A stretch of DNA of 64,000 nt from Daejeonella rubra (GTDB lineage Bacteria > Bacteroidota > Bacteroidia > Sphingobacteriales > Sphingobacteriaceae), in NCBI RefSeq assembly GCF_900103545.1, contig NZ_FNHH01000001.1:186001-250000 (forward strand). The letters are read 5' to 3'. A program made the position numbers and the translations under genes. The notes below the pieces were generated by a model. It saw nothing but the letters and a program-made list of their open reading frames with translations. It had not been told where the DNA came from and ran no database searches. The first letter of the stretch is position 1. Each line of letters opens with the position of its first letter. This document shows positions 50,231 to 58,743 of this stretch, piece by piece.

Positions 50231-52093
50231 TCAAAAATCCAGGTATTGCTGAAATACTTCCTGCATATATGCTTTGCCGTATTCAACCAATTCATTATCA
50301 ATTTTAGCATTGGGAGGGTTCTTTCTGAGAATGATGTTTTTACCGACATTGTCGAAAGATACTATCTGGTCTTCTGTTGCAAAGCCGAATCCATTATCCC
50401 AGTTGAAAAAACCAAAACTGCGTGTGCCCGGATTAAGCAGATCTTTACTCCAACTGTATCGAACCGGATCGATGTTTACCTGGTTTAGTAAAGTAGCAAC
50501 CAGATCTGTTTGATTTCCAGTTTTACTTATTCTGGTACCTTTAAACTCAGGTTTGATCATATCCCCAAAAAATAAAAGCGGGATCCGATACCTTTTTGGA
50601 TCATATTCTGTCAGGTTTGCGGGCAATCTATGGCTGTGATCTGCAAGGATTACAAATAAAGTATTCTTATACCAGGGTTTTTGCCTGGCTTCTTTTAGAT
50701 AAGCACCTAAACAAGAATCTGTATAAAAAGTAGTGCTTCTGAATTTATTTTCTATGTTATCACCTTTAAAATGTTCTTTCGCTGGAAGTTCAAAGGGCTC
50801 ATGATTTGTTAAGGTTAAAATTGTTGAAAAGAAAGGCTGTTTAACAGAATCCATGTCTGTCATCTGCTTACTAAATACTTTCTCATCATAGGTGCCCCAT
50901 TTTGAATTCATGTCTTTGGATGCAAATGAATGTTTGTCAACCAGAGTTTGGTATCCATGACTTAATATATAGGATTTCATATTGAAGAACTCGCTTTCAC
51001 CACCATAATAAAAAGATGTTGAATATGAGTTCATTGCAAGTTCCTGAGCTATTGCAGGAAGTTTTTCCTGCTTGGAATTTTGCTTCATAATGCTCCTGAT
51101 TGCCTGCGAAGGGAATCCGCTTATGGTAGCTGTTATTCCTTTGTCGGTTCGGCCTGCAGCAGCATAGATCTGTTCGAAAAGAATACCCTCAGCGGCTAAT
51201 TTGTCAAGATTGGGGGTCACACCTTTCTCCCCGCCCAGACTGCCAACGAGTTCGGCAGTAAAACTTTCCAGTACAATAAGTACAATGTTCGGACGCTCTG
51301 ATTTTAGAATTTTGACCGTTTGTTCAGAAGGTTTGCTGAACAAACCGGATACGATTTTTTTAGCTTCATTCCTTGTATAATATTTGTACGGATTGTCATT
51401 GCCATATTTATTATTGATAACATCCTGAATCAGGTTCCACTCAGTATTTACTGCAGCATGGTTTAATACCGGCTCGTTTGAAAAATAGGCCATACTCTGG
51501 TTGATAGGTGTAAGCTGCCATCCCCCCCTAAGTGCAAGAAATAATGTACTTATGACTAAAAAACTGATGGCCAATCTAATCCCCAATGACTTTGTATGAT
51601 CGGCAATTTTATAAAGAATGACTTTTGAACTGATATAAACAGAGCAAATCATGTAAGCAAATAAAATGCTAGACATTAGAATGACCGGAGAGGATGAGGT
51701 TGAGGCAATTGCTTCTTTTGGAGAACTAATGGCCATATCAAGTGCCCTGAAATTTATTTTCGAACCCCATTCTCTGTAGAGATTGAGATTACTGATTGCA
51801 ATAGTTGAAAATATTACAACAAAGAAAAGAACATACGATTTAGCTATTATTTTGGGAAACTTGACAGAAGGCAGAAAAAGAAGAATAACATAAAAAATGG
51901 CAGGAATTGCAGAAATATAGGCGGCCATTGAGAAATCAATTCTCAAAGCATGCAAAAACGTGCTGATTATTTCCTTAGTACCCAGGTATGAAATTCTTTC
52001 TGAAAAATAAATTAGAAATATAAGCCTCTCAAGAAAGAAGAAAATGATCCAGAAAAGAAAATACCGACTAAAAACAATAAAGCTTTTTAACAT
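50231..52093 (-). CDS. LTA synthase-like sulfatase membrane protein
   Basis: A 620-residue member of the LtaS/MdoB alkaline phosphatase superfamily. The first 190 residues contain five TM helices and the rest a large periplasmic sulfatase domain. The metal-site motif VLIVLESFTAELVG is near residue 275, and the nucleophile-type Thr of GRTDKGITATISGFP is near 320. Later motifs include LADHSHR near 495 and the SWGTYDE segment. Gram-negative members transfer phosphoglycerol or phosphoethanolamine to glycans or lipids. Its 3' end abuts the diiron gene stop: TGATCA at 50228-50233 provides both stop codons. Confidence 0.88.
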   Translation of the reverse strand: MLKSFIVFSRYFLFWIIFFFLERLIFLIYFSERISYLGTKEIISTFLHALRIDFSMAAYISAIPAIFYVILLFLPSVKFPKIIAKSYVLFFVVIFSTIAISNLNLYREWGSKINFRALDMAISSPKEAIASTSSSPVILMSSILFAYMICSVYISSKVILYKIADHTKSLGIRLAISFLVISTLFLALRGGWQLTPINQSMAYFSNEPVLNHAAVNTEWNLIQDVINNKYGNDNPYKYYTRNEAKKIVSGLFSKPSEQTVKILKSERPNIVLIVLESFTAELVGSLGGEKGVTPNLDKLAAEGILFEQIYAAAGRTDKGITATISGFPSQAIRSIMKQNSKQEKLPAIAQELAMNSYSTSFYYGGESEFFNMKSYILSHGYQTLVDKHSFASKDMNSKWGTYDEKVFSKQMTDMDSVKQPFFSTILTLTNHEPFELPAKEHFKGDNIENKFRSTTFYTDSCLGAYLKEARQKPWYKNTLFVILADHSHRLPANLTEYDPKRYRIPLLFFGDMIKPEFKGTRISKTGNQTDLVATLLNQVNIDPVRYSWSKDLLNPGTRSFGFFNWDNGFGFATEDQIVSFDNVGKNIILRKNPPNAKIDNELVEYGKAYMQEVFQQYLDF

Positions 52094-52158
52094 CAGCGCA
52101 AGTTATGAAAAACAACACTTAATGTTAAAAAGCTTTAAACTTTTGGGAATAAGTGAAA

Positions 52159-52842
52159 TTATCTTCCTCCCTGCATTTGCATCAACTGCTCAAGACTGAT
52201 CTCTTCAAAATCTTTTGATGCTGAAAATGAACCTGCCGGAACAGTACCTGCTTTAATTTCTTTTACAACAGCTTTTACACTCATTCCATTCATGTAGGAA
52301 ACGAATTCAACAGGAAAACCATAGTTTTTGTCGAAGAAACGACTTAATGCATTGGGTGTAACCTCAACATCTTTTGTGAACCATGCTTCAGAATTCTGAT
52401 TTGATTTTTTCTCATTAACATCATGCTTTAGAACCTTGTAACCGGCAATAGTTTTTGTTTCTGTCCCTGCTTTTAAAGCTAACTCCGGCAAATTTGCCTG
52501 TATTCTTTCCTGATCTGCAGGACTAAACAGCACAGAAAACTTTTTCCCCATCATCGGTATGTCTAAAAGAAGACGTTCATATTCTTTACTTACATTCAGA
52601 ATGTTTGTACTGCTGTACATAGGTGATTCAGTTTTTAAACTTGAGGAATCTCCTTTGAAATAAACTGTCAGCTCCTTTGGAAAACTACTGGCCATTGCCT
52701 GCATTTGTTCTGGTAGTTTCCACTCAACGGTGTAAATAATAGTACCCTCGGCTATTTTACTAGTGCTTGCAGAATTGGTAGACTGAGCAAAAATGCCTGT
52801 TCCTATAAATAACAGTGCAAAACTTAAAATGATTCTTTTCAT
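52159..52842 (-). CDS. secreted protein, DUF4412/GLPGLI-like
   Basis: An exported 227-residue protein: signal peptide of about 20 residues (ends IFAQ), then a beta-rich domain, including EGTIIYTVEWKLPEQMQ near residue 32, YFKGDSSSLKTES near 62, an AGYKVLKHDV segment and a C-terminal FEEISLEQLMQMQGGR. The order of features matches DUF4412-type/GLPGLI-like secreted proteins of Bacteroidota. Function unknown. The LTA synthase-like gene lies 65 bases downstream on the same strand. Confidence 0.65.
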   Translation of the reverse strand: MKRIILSFALLFIGTGIFAQSTNSASTSKIAEGTIIYTVEWKLPEQMQAMASSFPKELTVYFKGDSSSLKTESPMYSSTNILNVSKEYERLLLDIPMMGKKFSVLFSPADQERIQANLPELALKAGTETKTIAGYKVLKHDVNEKKSNQNSEAWFTKDVEVTPNALSRFFDKNYGFPVEFVSYMNGMSVKAVVKEIKAGTVPAGSFSASKDFEEISLEQLMQMQGGR

Positions 52843-52951
52843 GCCTAAATAATTGGTCTGACAAATAGACGGAAAATACCGGATTTTGTTACTTACGACC
52901 GTTTAATAATTTTATTTGAGCATTGCTTGAAAGGAAGGTAATTTCAAGCAT

Positions 52952-53746
52952 ATGAGATACATCTGCCTGATTTTTATTTTGTTACAAACTGTTGTAACTG
53001 CTCAAATAAATCCCGGACCAAGGTCATTAGCCATGGGTGCGGCAGGGGTTGTTTTAAAGGATGTATGGTCATTACAGCATAATCCTGCAGGTATTGCAAG
53101 TATTAACCGACCAATATTTGCATTAGGGTACGAACGTCATTTTTCTGATCAGGAGTTAAGTACCCAAAAAGCTGTTTTCGCTATTCCCTTTAAGCAACAT
53201 GTGTTTGGATTGAGCTTTCAGCGCTATGGGTTTAATGAATATTCAGAACAAACTGCAGGAATTGCTTATTCAAGGAATTTTTCAGGTGCTTTAGCTCTTT
53301 CAATTGCATTTAAGCACCATCAATTAAGTGTCTCCCAATATGGGTCGGCTAATGCTATTAGTGTGGATGCTGGTATGCATTATCGACTGAACGACAGGAT
53401 CTGGATCGGTACGCATATTTCAAATCCGGGGAGGAGTACTTATAAGGAACTTTCCGGATCAATTATTCCGGTAAGTCTTGCTTTTGGTGTTTCTTTTGAA
53501 TTTAGTGATAAGGTATTAATAATCAGCGACATACATAAAATTTTAAATGCTGGGATAAATACAAAACTAGGCATTGAGTATACATTGGTCAATTGGTTTG
53601 CCTTAAGAGGAGGAATATCTGCTAACCCATTTAAGCAATATGCTGGTTTTGGACTTAATTATCAGCGATTTGCATTAGATGTGGCTATCTCTTCACATCT
53701 TAATCTTGGCTATTCACCTAATCTGGCCTTCAGCTATGAATTTTAA
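52952..53746 (+). CDS. PorV/PorQ-like outer-membrane beta-barrel protein
   Basis: A 264-residue exported protein: short signal (MRYICLIFILLQTVVTAQ), then GPRSLAMGAAGVVLKDVWSLQHNPAGI, the N-terminal hatch-like motif shared by FadL-type barrels such as PorV and PorQ, followed by alternating beta strands that end in an aromatic terminus AFSYEF, typical of outer-membrane barrels. PorV/PorQ work in the type IX secretion system, but this size and context are different. First gene of a tightly overlapping operon: the next ORF begins 11 bases before its stop. Function not assigned. Confidence 0.75.
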   Translation: MRYICLIFILLQTVVTAQINPGPRSLAMGAAGVVLKDVWSLQHNPAGIASINRPIFALGYERHFSDQELSTQKAVFAIPFKQHVFGLSFQRYGFNEYSEQTAGIAYSRNFSGALALSIAFKHHQLSVSQYGSANAISVDAGMHYRLNDRIWIGTHISNPGRSTYKELSGSIIPVSLAFGVSFEFSDKVLIISDIHKILNAGINTKLGIEYTLVNWFALRGGISANPFKQYAGFGLNYQRFALDVAISSHLNLGYSPNLAFSYEF

Positions 53747-55787
53747 TAGCAAATGTGTGGGGTTAATACTATTGCTATTTTTTTTAAAGCCTGCTATTGC
53801 TAATTCTCAGGATGAGTCGACTGATATTATTGAAAAGATTTTGGACATGATATCCCGCGACCCAAGTGATAATCAGGATTATTCAAACATAGCAGAGAGG
53901 CTGAATTTTTACAAGAAAAACCCAATTGACCTTAATGCCGCTACCAGTGAGCAGTTGAAGGAATTAGTTTTTCTTTCACCAATTCAAATCAAAGAAATTC
54001 TTGATCACAGAGTTAAAAGTGGTTTTTTTATTGATGTTCTTGAACTGCAAAGTATCGGGAGCCTTGATTCTGAGTCTGCCAGCCTGCTCTTAAATTTTGT
54101 GAGGGTGGGACTTCCTTCTCAATTACAAGATTTAACGGTCAAAAAGCTGCTTCAGAAGGCTGAGCATGATCTTATACTCAGAGTTGGACAGGTACTTGAA
54201 GGTCAGGCAGGGTTTACAGTTTCAACCAATGCAGAAGAAGCCAACTATCAGGGTTCTGCCTTGAGAGTTCTGACCCGTTACCGTTATAATTATTCGAATA
54301 CTCTGGCTGCCTCAATCAATATGGAAAAGGATGCAGGAGAGCAATTCTTTAATAAAATTTATAAAAGAGGATTTGATTTTTACTCAGGAAATATTTCTTT
54401 TCGCGGCTCCGGTCTACTTAAAAAAATCGTTGTTGGTGATTATGCCCTTCAATTTGGCCAGGGTTTGGCAATGTGGTCGGGTTCAGGTTTTGGTAAGGGC
54501 GCCGGGATAAGCACTATTGCCAAACAGGATTTTGGTCTAAAGCCTTATAGTTCAGTCAATGAGTCTATGTTTTTAAGAGGTGCTTCCGGCACTTTCAATT
54601 ATAGGAAAATTTCTTTTACTCCCTTTATGTCAAGAAAAAAGATAGACGCCAGTCTGACAGAACAGGGAGAAGAGGTTAGTTCTTTAAACATCAGTGGCCT
54701 GCATCGTACGAAAAGTGAAATTGAGAATAAAGAACGGCTGTCTTCTACGATATATGGAGCTAATATTCAGTTTAATAGCAAAAATTTAAATATTGGACTG
54801 ACTACTTATCAAACTCAATTCAGTCTACCTTTTAGTATTGGAAAATCACTTTATGAACAATATGATTTCAGAGGCAGTTCACTGACCAATATGGGAATTC
54901 ATTATGATTATAACTTTAAGAATACCTATTTTTTTGGAGAAACGGCACACAGTTTAACTAGTGGATATGCCTTAATAAATGGTATTATGAGTAGCCTCTC
55001 TCCCCGGGTTTCTCTTGTACTTCTGCATCGCCAGTATGCTAAAAATTACCACTCATTTTTTAATCAGTCCGTTGCTGAAGCCTCAAATGCAGTTAATGAA
55101 AGTGGATTTTATTCTGCCCTGGCACTCAAGTTTGATTCCAAATGGGATCTATTTACTTATTCAGACTTTTTCAGGTTCCCATGGTTGAAATTTAGGGTTG
55201 ACGGCCCTTCATCCGGATACGAAATACTTGCCCAGATGAACTATAGAATGAATAAGAAGCTGAAGTTAAGTGGTCGCTTTAAACAGCAGGTTAGAGAGGA
55301 AAATCCGGAGGACTTCAATTTAGGTTCTGGTTTGGAAACCGTGGACAAGCAAAACTATCGTTTTGAGATCAGCTATAGCATAAATGATCGCTTTAGTTTG
55401 AGAAACCGGGCAGAGATTGTCCGGTATCAAAAGGGATCTGCAAAATATGAACTTGGATTTTTAAACTATCAGGATATCATTTACAAACCATTAAGTTCAA
55501 AGCTTTCGGGGAATATGCGATTCGGAATTTTTGATACTGAAAGTTTCAATTCAAGGATATATGCTTATGAAAATGATGTGTTGTATTCCTATTCGGTTCC
55601 TGCCTACCAGGGAAGAGGGATCAGATTTTATGTGAATGGAAGATATACTTTAGTTCGCGGATTTGACATCTGGCTAAGATACTCATTAACAAGCTATTAT
55701 GGACAGCAGACAGTTGGGAGTGGAGATGATCTGATCAATGGAAACAAGAGGTCGGATTTACGGCTGCAAATACGTTATCAATTTTAA
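53736..55787 (+). CDS. outer-membrane beta-barrel protein with N-terminal helix-hairpin-helix DNA-binding motifs
   Basis: A 683-residue exported protein (signal ends about NSQ at residue 24). Residues about 62-125, from NPIDLNAATSEQLKELVFLSPIQIKEILDHR to GSLDSESASLLLNFV, form two HhH repeats like those of ComEA/TopA (NPIDLN-AATSEQL). The remaining about 540 residues are beta-strand-rich (RYRYNYSNTLAASINMEK, GLAMWSGSGFGKG) and end in an aromatic LRLQIRYQF, the signal for barrel assembly. The ATG at 53736 overlaps the upstream gene by 11 bases and comEC starts 2 bases after its stop, so all three are translated together. It could be a DNA-binding barrel of the uptake machinery. HhH assignment is firm; DNA transport is inference. 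Confidence 0.8.
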   Translation: MNFNSKCVGLILLLFFLKPAIANSQDESTDIIEKILDMISRDPSDNQDYSNIAERLNFYKKNPIDLNAATSEQLKELVFLSPIQIKEILDHRVKSGFFIDVLELQSIGSLDSESASLLLNFVRVGLPSQLQDLTVKKLLQKAEHDLILRVGQVLEGQAGFTVSTNAEEANYQGSALRVLTRYRYNYSNTLAASINMEKDAGEQFFNKIYKRGFDFYSGNISFRGSGLLKKIVVGDYALQFGQGLAMWSGSGFGKGAGISTIAKQDFGLKPYSSVNESMFLRGASGTFNYRKISFTPFMSRKKIDASLTEQGEEVSSLNISGLHRTKSEIENKERLSSTIYGANIQFNSKNLNIGLTTYQTQFSLPFSIGKSLYEQYDFRGSSLTNMGIHYDYNFKNTYFFGETAHSLTSGYALINGIMSSLSPRVSLVLLHRQYAKNYHSFFNQSVAEASNAVNESGFYSALALKFDSKWDLFTYSDFFRFPWLKFRVDGPSSGYEILAQMNYRMNKKLKLSGRFKQQVREENPEDFNLGSGLETVDKQNYRFEISYSINDRFSLRNRAEIVRYQKGSAKYELGFLNYQDIIYKPLSSKLSGNMRFGIFDTESFNSRIYAYENDVLYSYSVPAYQGRGIRFYVNGRYTLVRGFDIWLRYSLTSYYGQQTVGSGDDLINGNKRSDLRLQIRYQF

Positions 55788-55789
55788 AA

Positions 55790-57886
55790 ATGTTCTTTAA
55801 AGGAGAGGTGCCATTTGTACGATTGTTGTTCCCCCTGATCATCGGGATTTTAGTTGCATATACTTTTTCTGATCCATTTATTTATTCATTGTGGTTTATC
55901 CTGTTTTTTATAATTTTCGGCTCGTATCTGGTATTATTAATTGTCTACAAAAAGCATAAATTGTATCGGCGGGGATGGCTTTTTGGTATGCTTATTCATT
56001 TTTATCTTGCCATTTTAGCCTATGGACTTACAGTTCATTTCTCAGGTCGGTTTGATCCCAGCCATTTCAGCGGATTAAAATCAAAATCTCTCTTTGTTAA
56101 AATTATCAGTGAACCAAAACTATCTTCAGGAATTGTTCGCTTTGAGTCTGAAGTTATTGCTGTTTATTCAGACAAGTTTATTCAGAATAGTAGGGGAAAA
56201 TTATTGATCGCCCTTAGGATGGATACTTTAAAAGTCATTAATTTAAATTATGGAGATATATTTCTAATTCCAGCTAAGTATGAAGAAGTTGAATCATCAT
56301 ATAATCCCGGAGAATTTGATTACAAATCCTATCTGAAAGATAAACAGATCTATTTCCAGATATTTCTTCAGGCAGATCAGGTTAAAAATATTTTACGAAA
56401 TGCAGGCAATCCTATTATATCCTTTGCACTTTCATTAAGGCAAGATCTGGTAAAAAAGTTCTACAGATATATTCCTGATCAGGAGGCTTCCTCCCTGGCA
56501 TCTACCTTGATCCTCGGCTACCGTGCTGATCTTAATAAGGATCTTATTGAGGCTTATTCAAAAACCGGTACAATGCATATCCTTTCAGTATCAGGAATGC
56601 ATGTTGGAATTGTATTTCTTGTTTTATCCTTTTTGCTTAAACCGATGAACAGGACCAGAAAGTTAATTCTTATAAGGGCCATCATCATTATTACATTAAT
56701 TTGGTTCTATTCGCTTCTTACCGGATTTTCACCTTCTGTATGCAGGTCTGCACTGATGCTCAGTTTTGTGGTGCTTGGAAAGGCGATGAACAAAAATCAA
56801 AACACCTACAATTTAATAGCGATCTCTGCATTCTTTTTGCTTTTGTATGATCCATATTACCTGTTTGATGTCGGGTTCCAGCTTTCATACCTTGCTGTAA
56901 CCGGTTTGGTATATTTTCATCCCATAATTTATAATGCGTTTTATATTAAAAATAAATTATTGGATCATGTTTGGAGTTATTGCGCTTTATCAATCGCTGC
57001 ACAATTAGCTACATTTCCACTTAGCCTTTATTATTTTCATCAGTTTCCAATGTATTTTCTGATCAGTAATCTGCTTATTGTATTGCCTGTTGCGGTCATT
57101 ATGTATGCAGGAATTGCATTTTCAATAATCCCATACCCTTTAATAATCCATCCTCTTGGTAAATTTTTAAACTGGCTGATCAATTTTACTAATGGCATAT
57201 TATACAAAATTGAGCAGCTGCCATTTTCAGCTATGGAAGGAATTTGGATCAGTAATTTTGAATACTGGCTGATCAGTTCACTTGTTATTTCATTTGTATT
57301 CTGGCATTCATACAGAAATAAAATTAGTGTCTGGCTGGCAATATTTATTTGTTTTATTCTGGCAGGCAGTTTTTCATTAAAATCAATTCAAAATTTTAAA
57401 AGGCAGGAACTGATCTTTTTTAGCCTCCGTAAAAATACTGCAATTGCTTACTTGCATCAGGGGCGAAGTATAATTATTACAGATATAAAACCTTCGGATA
57501 AACTCTTTAATTATTCTATAAAACCTTCGATTTCAAGCAGGGGTATCAATGAGAGTATTGTTTTAGATCCCGAACAACAATTTTCAGGGATTAATTATTG
57601 GTCAGATTCTGATTTTATGCAATTCGGTAATTTCAGGATACTTCGCTGGAGAAATGAATTTAATAATCTTCTTCTCAATAGGAGAATCGAGGTTGATATG
57701 CTTCTTTTAAGCAAAGGGGCGGCACAGGAATTGCAATATATTAAGGAACGGGTTGATTTTAAAACAGTAATCATTGATTCCTCAAATCCTGAATATAAAA
57801 TAAAGGCATGGCTCAGGGAAGCAAAAAACCTGGACATAAGTTGTATTTCACTAAAGAAATACCCGGCATATATCGTTAAGCTATAA
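55790..57886 (+). CDS. comEC: ComEC/Rec2 family competence protein
   Basis: Inner-membrane DNA translocation channel. 698 residues: two N-terminal TM helices, an OB-like DUF4131 domain (about 90-200), and the core competence domain whose signature GYRADLNKDLIEAYSKTG and HILSVSGMHVGI is at about 243-274. TM helices then run to about 535. The C-terminal 160 residues occupy the place of the metallo-beta-lactamase (nuclease) domain, but no HxHxDH metal site is visible, so the domain is degenerate. Translation is coupled (2-base gap) to the HhH-barrel gene. An enoyl-CoA hydratase gene follows. Confidence 0.9.
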   Translation: MFFKGEVPFVRLLFPLIIGILVAYTFSDPFIYSLWFILFFIIFGSYLVLLIVYKKHKLYRRGWLFGMLIHFYLAILAYGLTVHFSGRFDPSHFSGLKSKSLFVKIISEPKLSSGIVRFESEVIAVYSDKFIQNSRGKLLIALRMDTLKVINLNYGDIFLIPAKYEEVESSYNPGEFDYKSYLKDKQIYFQIFLQADQVKNILRNAGNPIISFALSLRQDLVKKFYRYIPDQEASSLASTLILGYRADLNKDLIEAYSKTGTMHILSVSGMHVGIVFLVLSFLLKPMNRTRKLILIRAIIIITLIWFYSLLTGFSPSVCRSALMLSFVVLGKAMNKNQNTYNLIAISAFFLLLYDPYYLFDVGFQLSYLAVTGLVYFHPIIYNAFYIKNKLLDHVWSYCALSIAAQLATFPLSLYYFHQFPMYFLISNLLIVLPVAVIMYAGIAFSIIPYPLIIHPLGKFLNWLINFTNGILYKIEQLPFSAMEGIWISNFEYWLISSLVISFVFWHSYRNKISVWLAIFICFILAGSFSLKSIQNFKRQELIFFSLRKNTAIAYLHQGRSIIITDIKPSDKLFNYSIKPSISSRGINESIVLDPEQQFSGINYWSDSDFMQFGNFRILRWRNEFNNLLLNRRIEVDMLLLSKGAAQELQYIKERVDFKTVIIDSSNPEYKIKAWLREAKNLDISCISLKKYPAYIVKL

Positions 57887-57941
57887 TAATTTGGTTTAAT
57901 TTTGATTTATATGACCTGGATAGAAAGGATTGATTTTTAAT

Positions 57942-58715
57942 ATGGATCTAATAGCTTACAATAAATCAGAAAGGGTTGCGAATATTACAATTAACCGTCC
58001 CGGGAAGCGTAATGCTTTAAATCCCGAGCTTGTTACATCGCTCACAAAGGCATTTGATGCGGCTTCAGAGGATGAGGATGTTAAGGTGATAATATTGAAG
58101 TCCAATGGCGATGTTTTCAGTGCCGGCGCTGATCTTGAATATCTTCAGCAATTACAGAACAATACAAATGAAGAGAACTTCCATGATACAATTGCCCTTA
58201 AAGAGCTTTTTCTTTCAATTTACCGTTCCCCGAAGCTTGTTATTGCTCAGGTTGAAGGCCATGCGATAGCAGGAGGCTGTGGATTAGTCTCGGTTTGCGA
58301 TATTGTATTTTCAGTGCCAGAAGCCAAATTTGGCTATACAGAGGTTAAAATAGGATTTATTCCAGCCCTCGTTACCTGTTTTCTGGTTAGGAAATTAGGT
58401 GAGGGGAGAGCAAAAGAAATGTTATTAAGCGGTGAACTTATTGATGCAAATACAGCTTCAGATTATGGCCTGATCAATTTTATTGTAAATAAGGAGGGTA
58501 TTTCGATTTCAGTGTCGGCATATGCTCAAAAAATAGTCCAGGGTACATCAGCGAACTCCATTGCATTAAGTAAAGAATTGTTGACCTCAGTTCAGGATCT
58601 TTCCCTGGATGAAGGTTTAAATTTAGCGGTCAGCCTAAATGTCAAGACCCGTTCATCTACTGATTGCAAAAGAGGGATCGCGGCATTTTTGAACAAAGAG
58701 AAGCTGGAATGGTAA
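57942..58715 (+). CDS. enoyl-CoA hydratase/isomerase family protein
   Basis: Crotonase-fold enzyme of 257 residues. The oxyanion-hole motifs are GDVFSAGADLEYL near 53-65 and GHAIAGGCGLVSVCDIVFS near 102-120, followed by AKFGYTEVKIGFIPAL with a catalytic Glu candidate at about 131. The sequence pattern resembles methylglutaconyl-CoA hydratase-like proteins of Bacteroidota. A TTG at 57930 gives four extra residues; the ATG at 57942 is preferred. Part of the plus-strand cluster after comEC with a 55-base gap; a metabolic link to DNA uptake is not suggested. Confidence 0.9.
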   Translation: MDLIAYNKSERVANITINRPGKRNALNPELVTSLTKAFDAASEDEDVKVIILKSNGDVFSAGADLEYLQQLQNNTNEENFHDTIALKELFLSIYRSPKLVIAQVEGHAIAGGCGLVSVCDIVFSVPEAKFGYTEVKIGFIPALVTCFLVRKLGEGRAKEMLLSGELIDANTASDYGLINFIVNKEGISISVSAYAQKIVQGTSANSIALSKELLTSVQDLSLDEGLNLAVSLNVKTRSSTDCKRGIAAFLNKEKLEW

Positions 58716-58743
58716 TTCATGGGAATTAAGCAAATGATCTGAA

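Noticed and set aside
52952..53746. Calling the barrel protein a type IX secretion component (PorV/PorQ)
   Set aside because: The N-terminal motif is shared by many FadL-like barrels and no T9SS gene is nearby, so only a family-like label is used.
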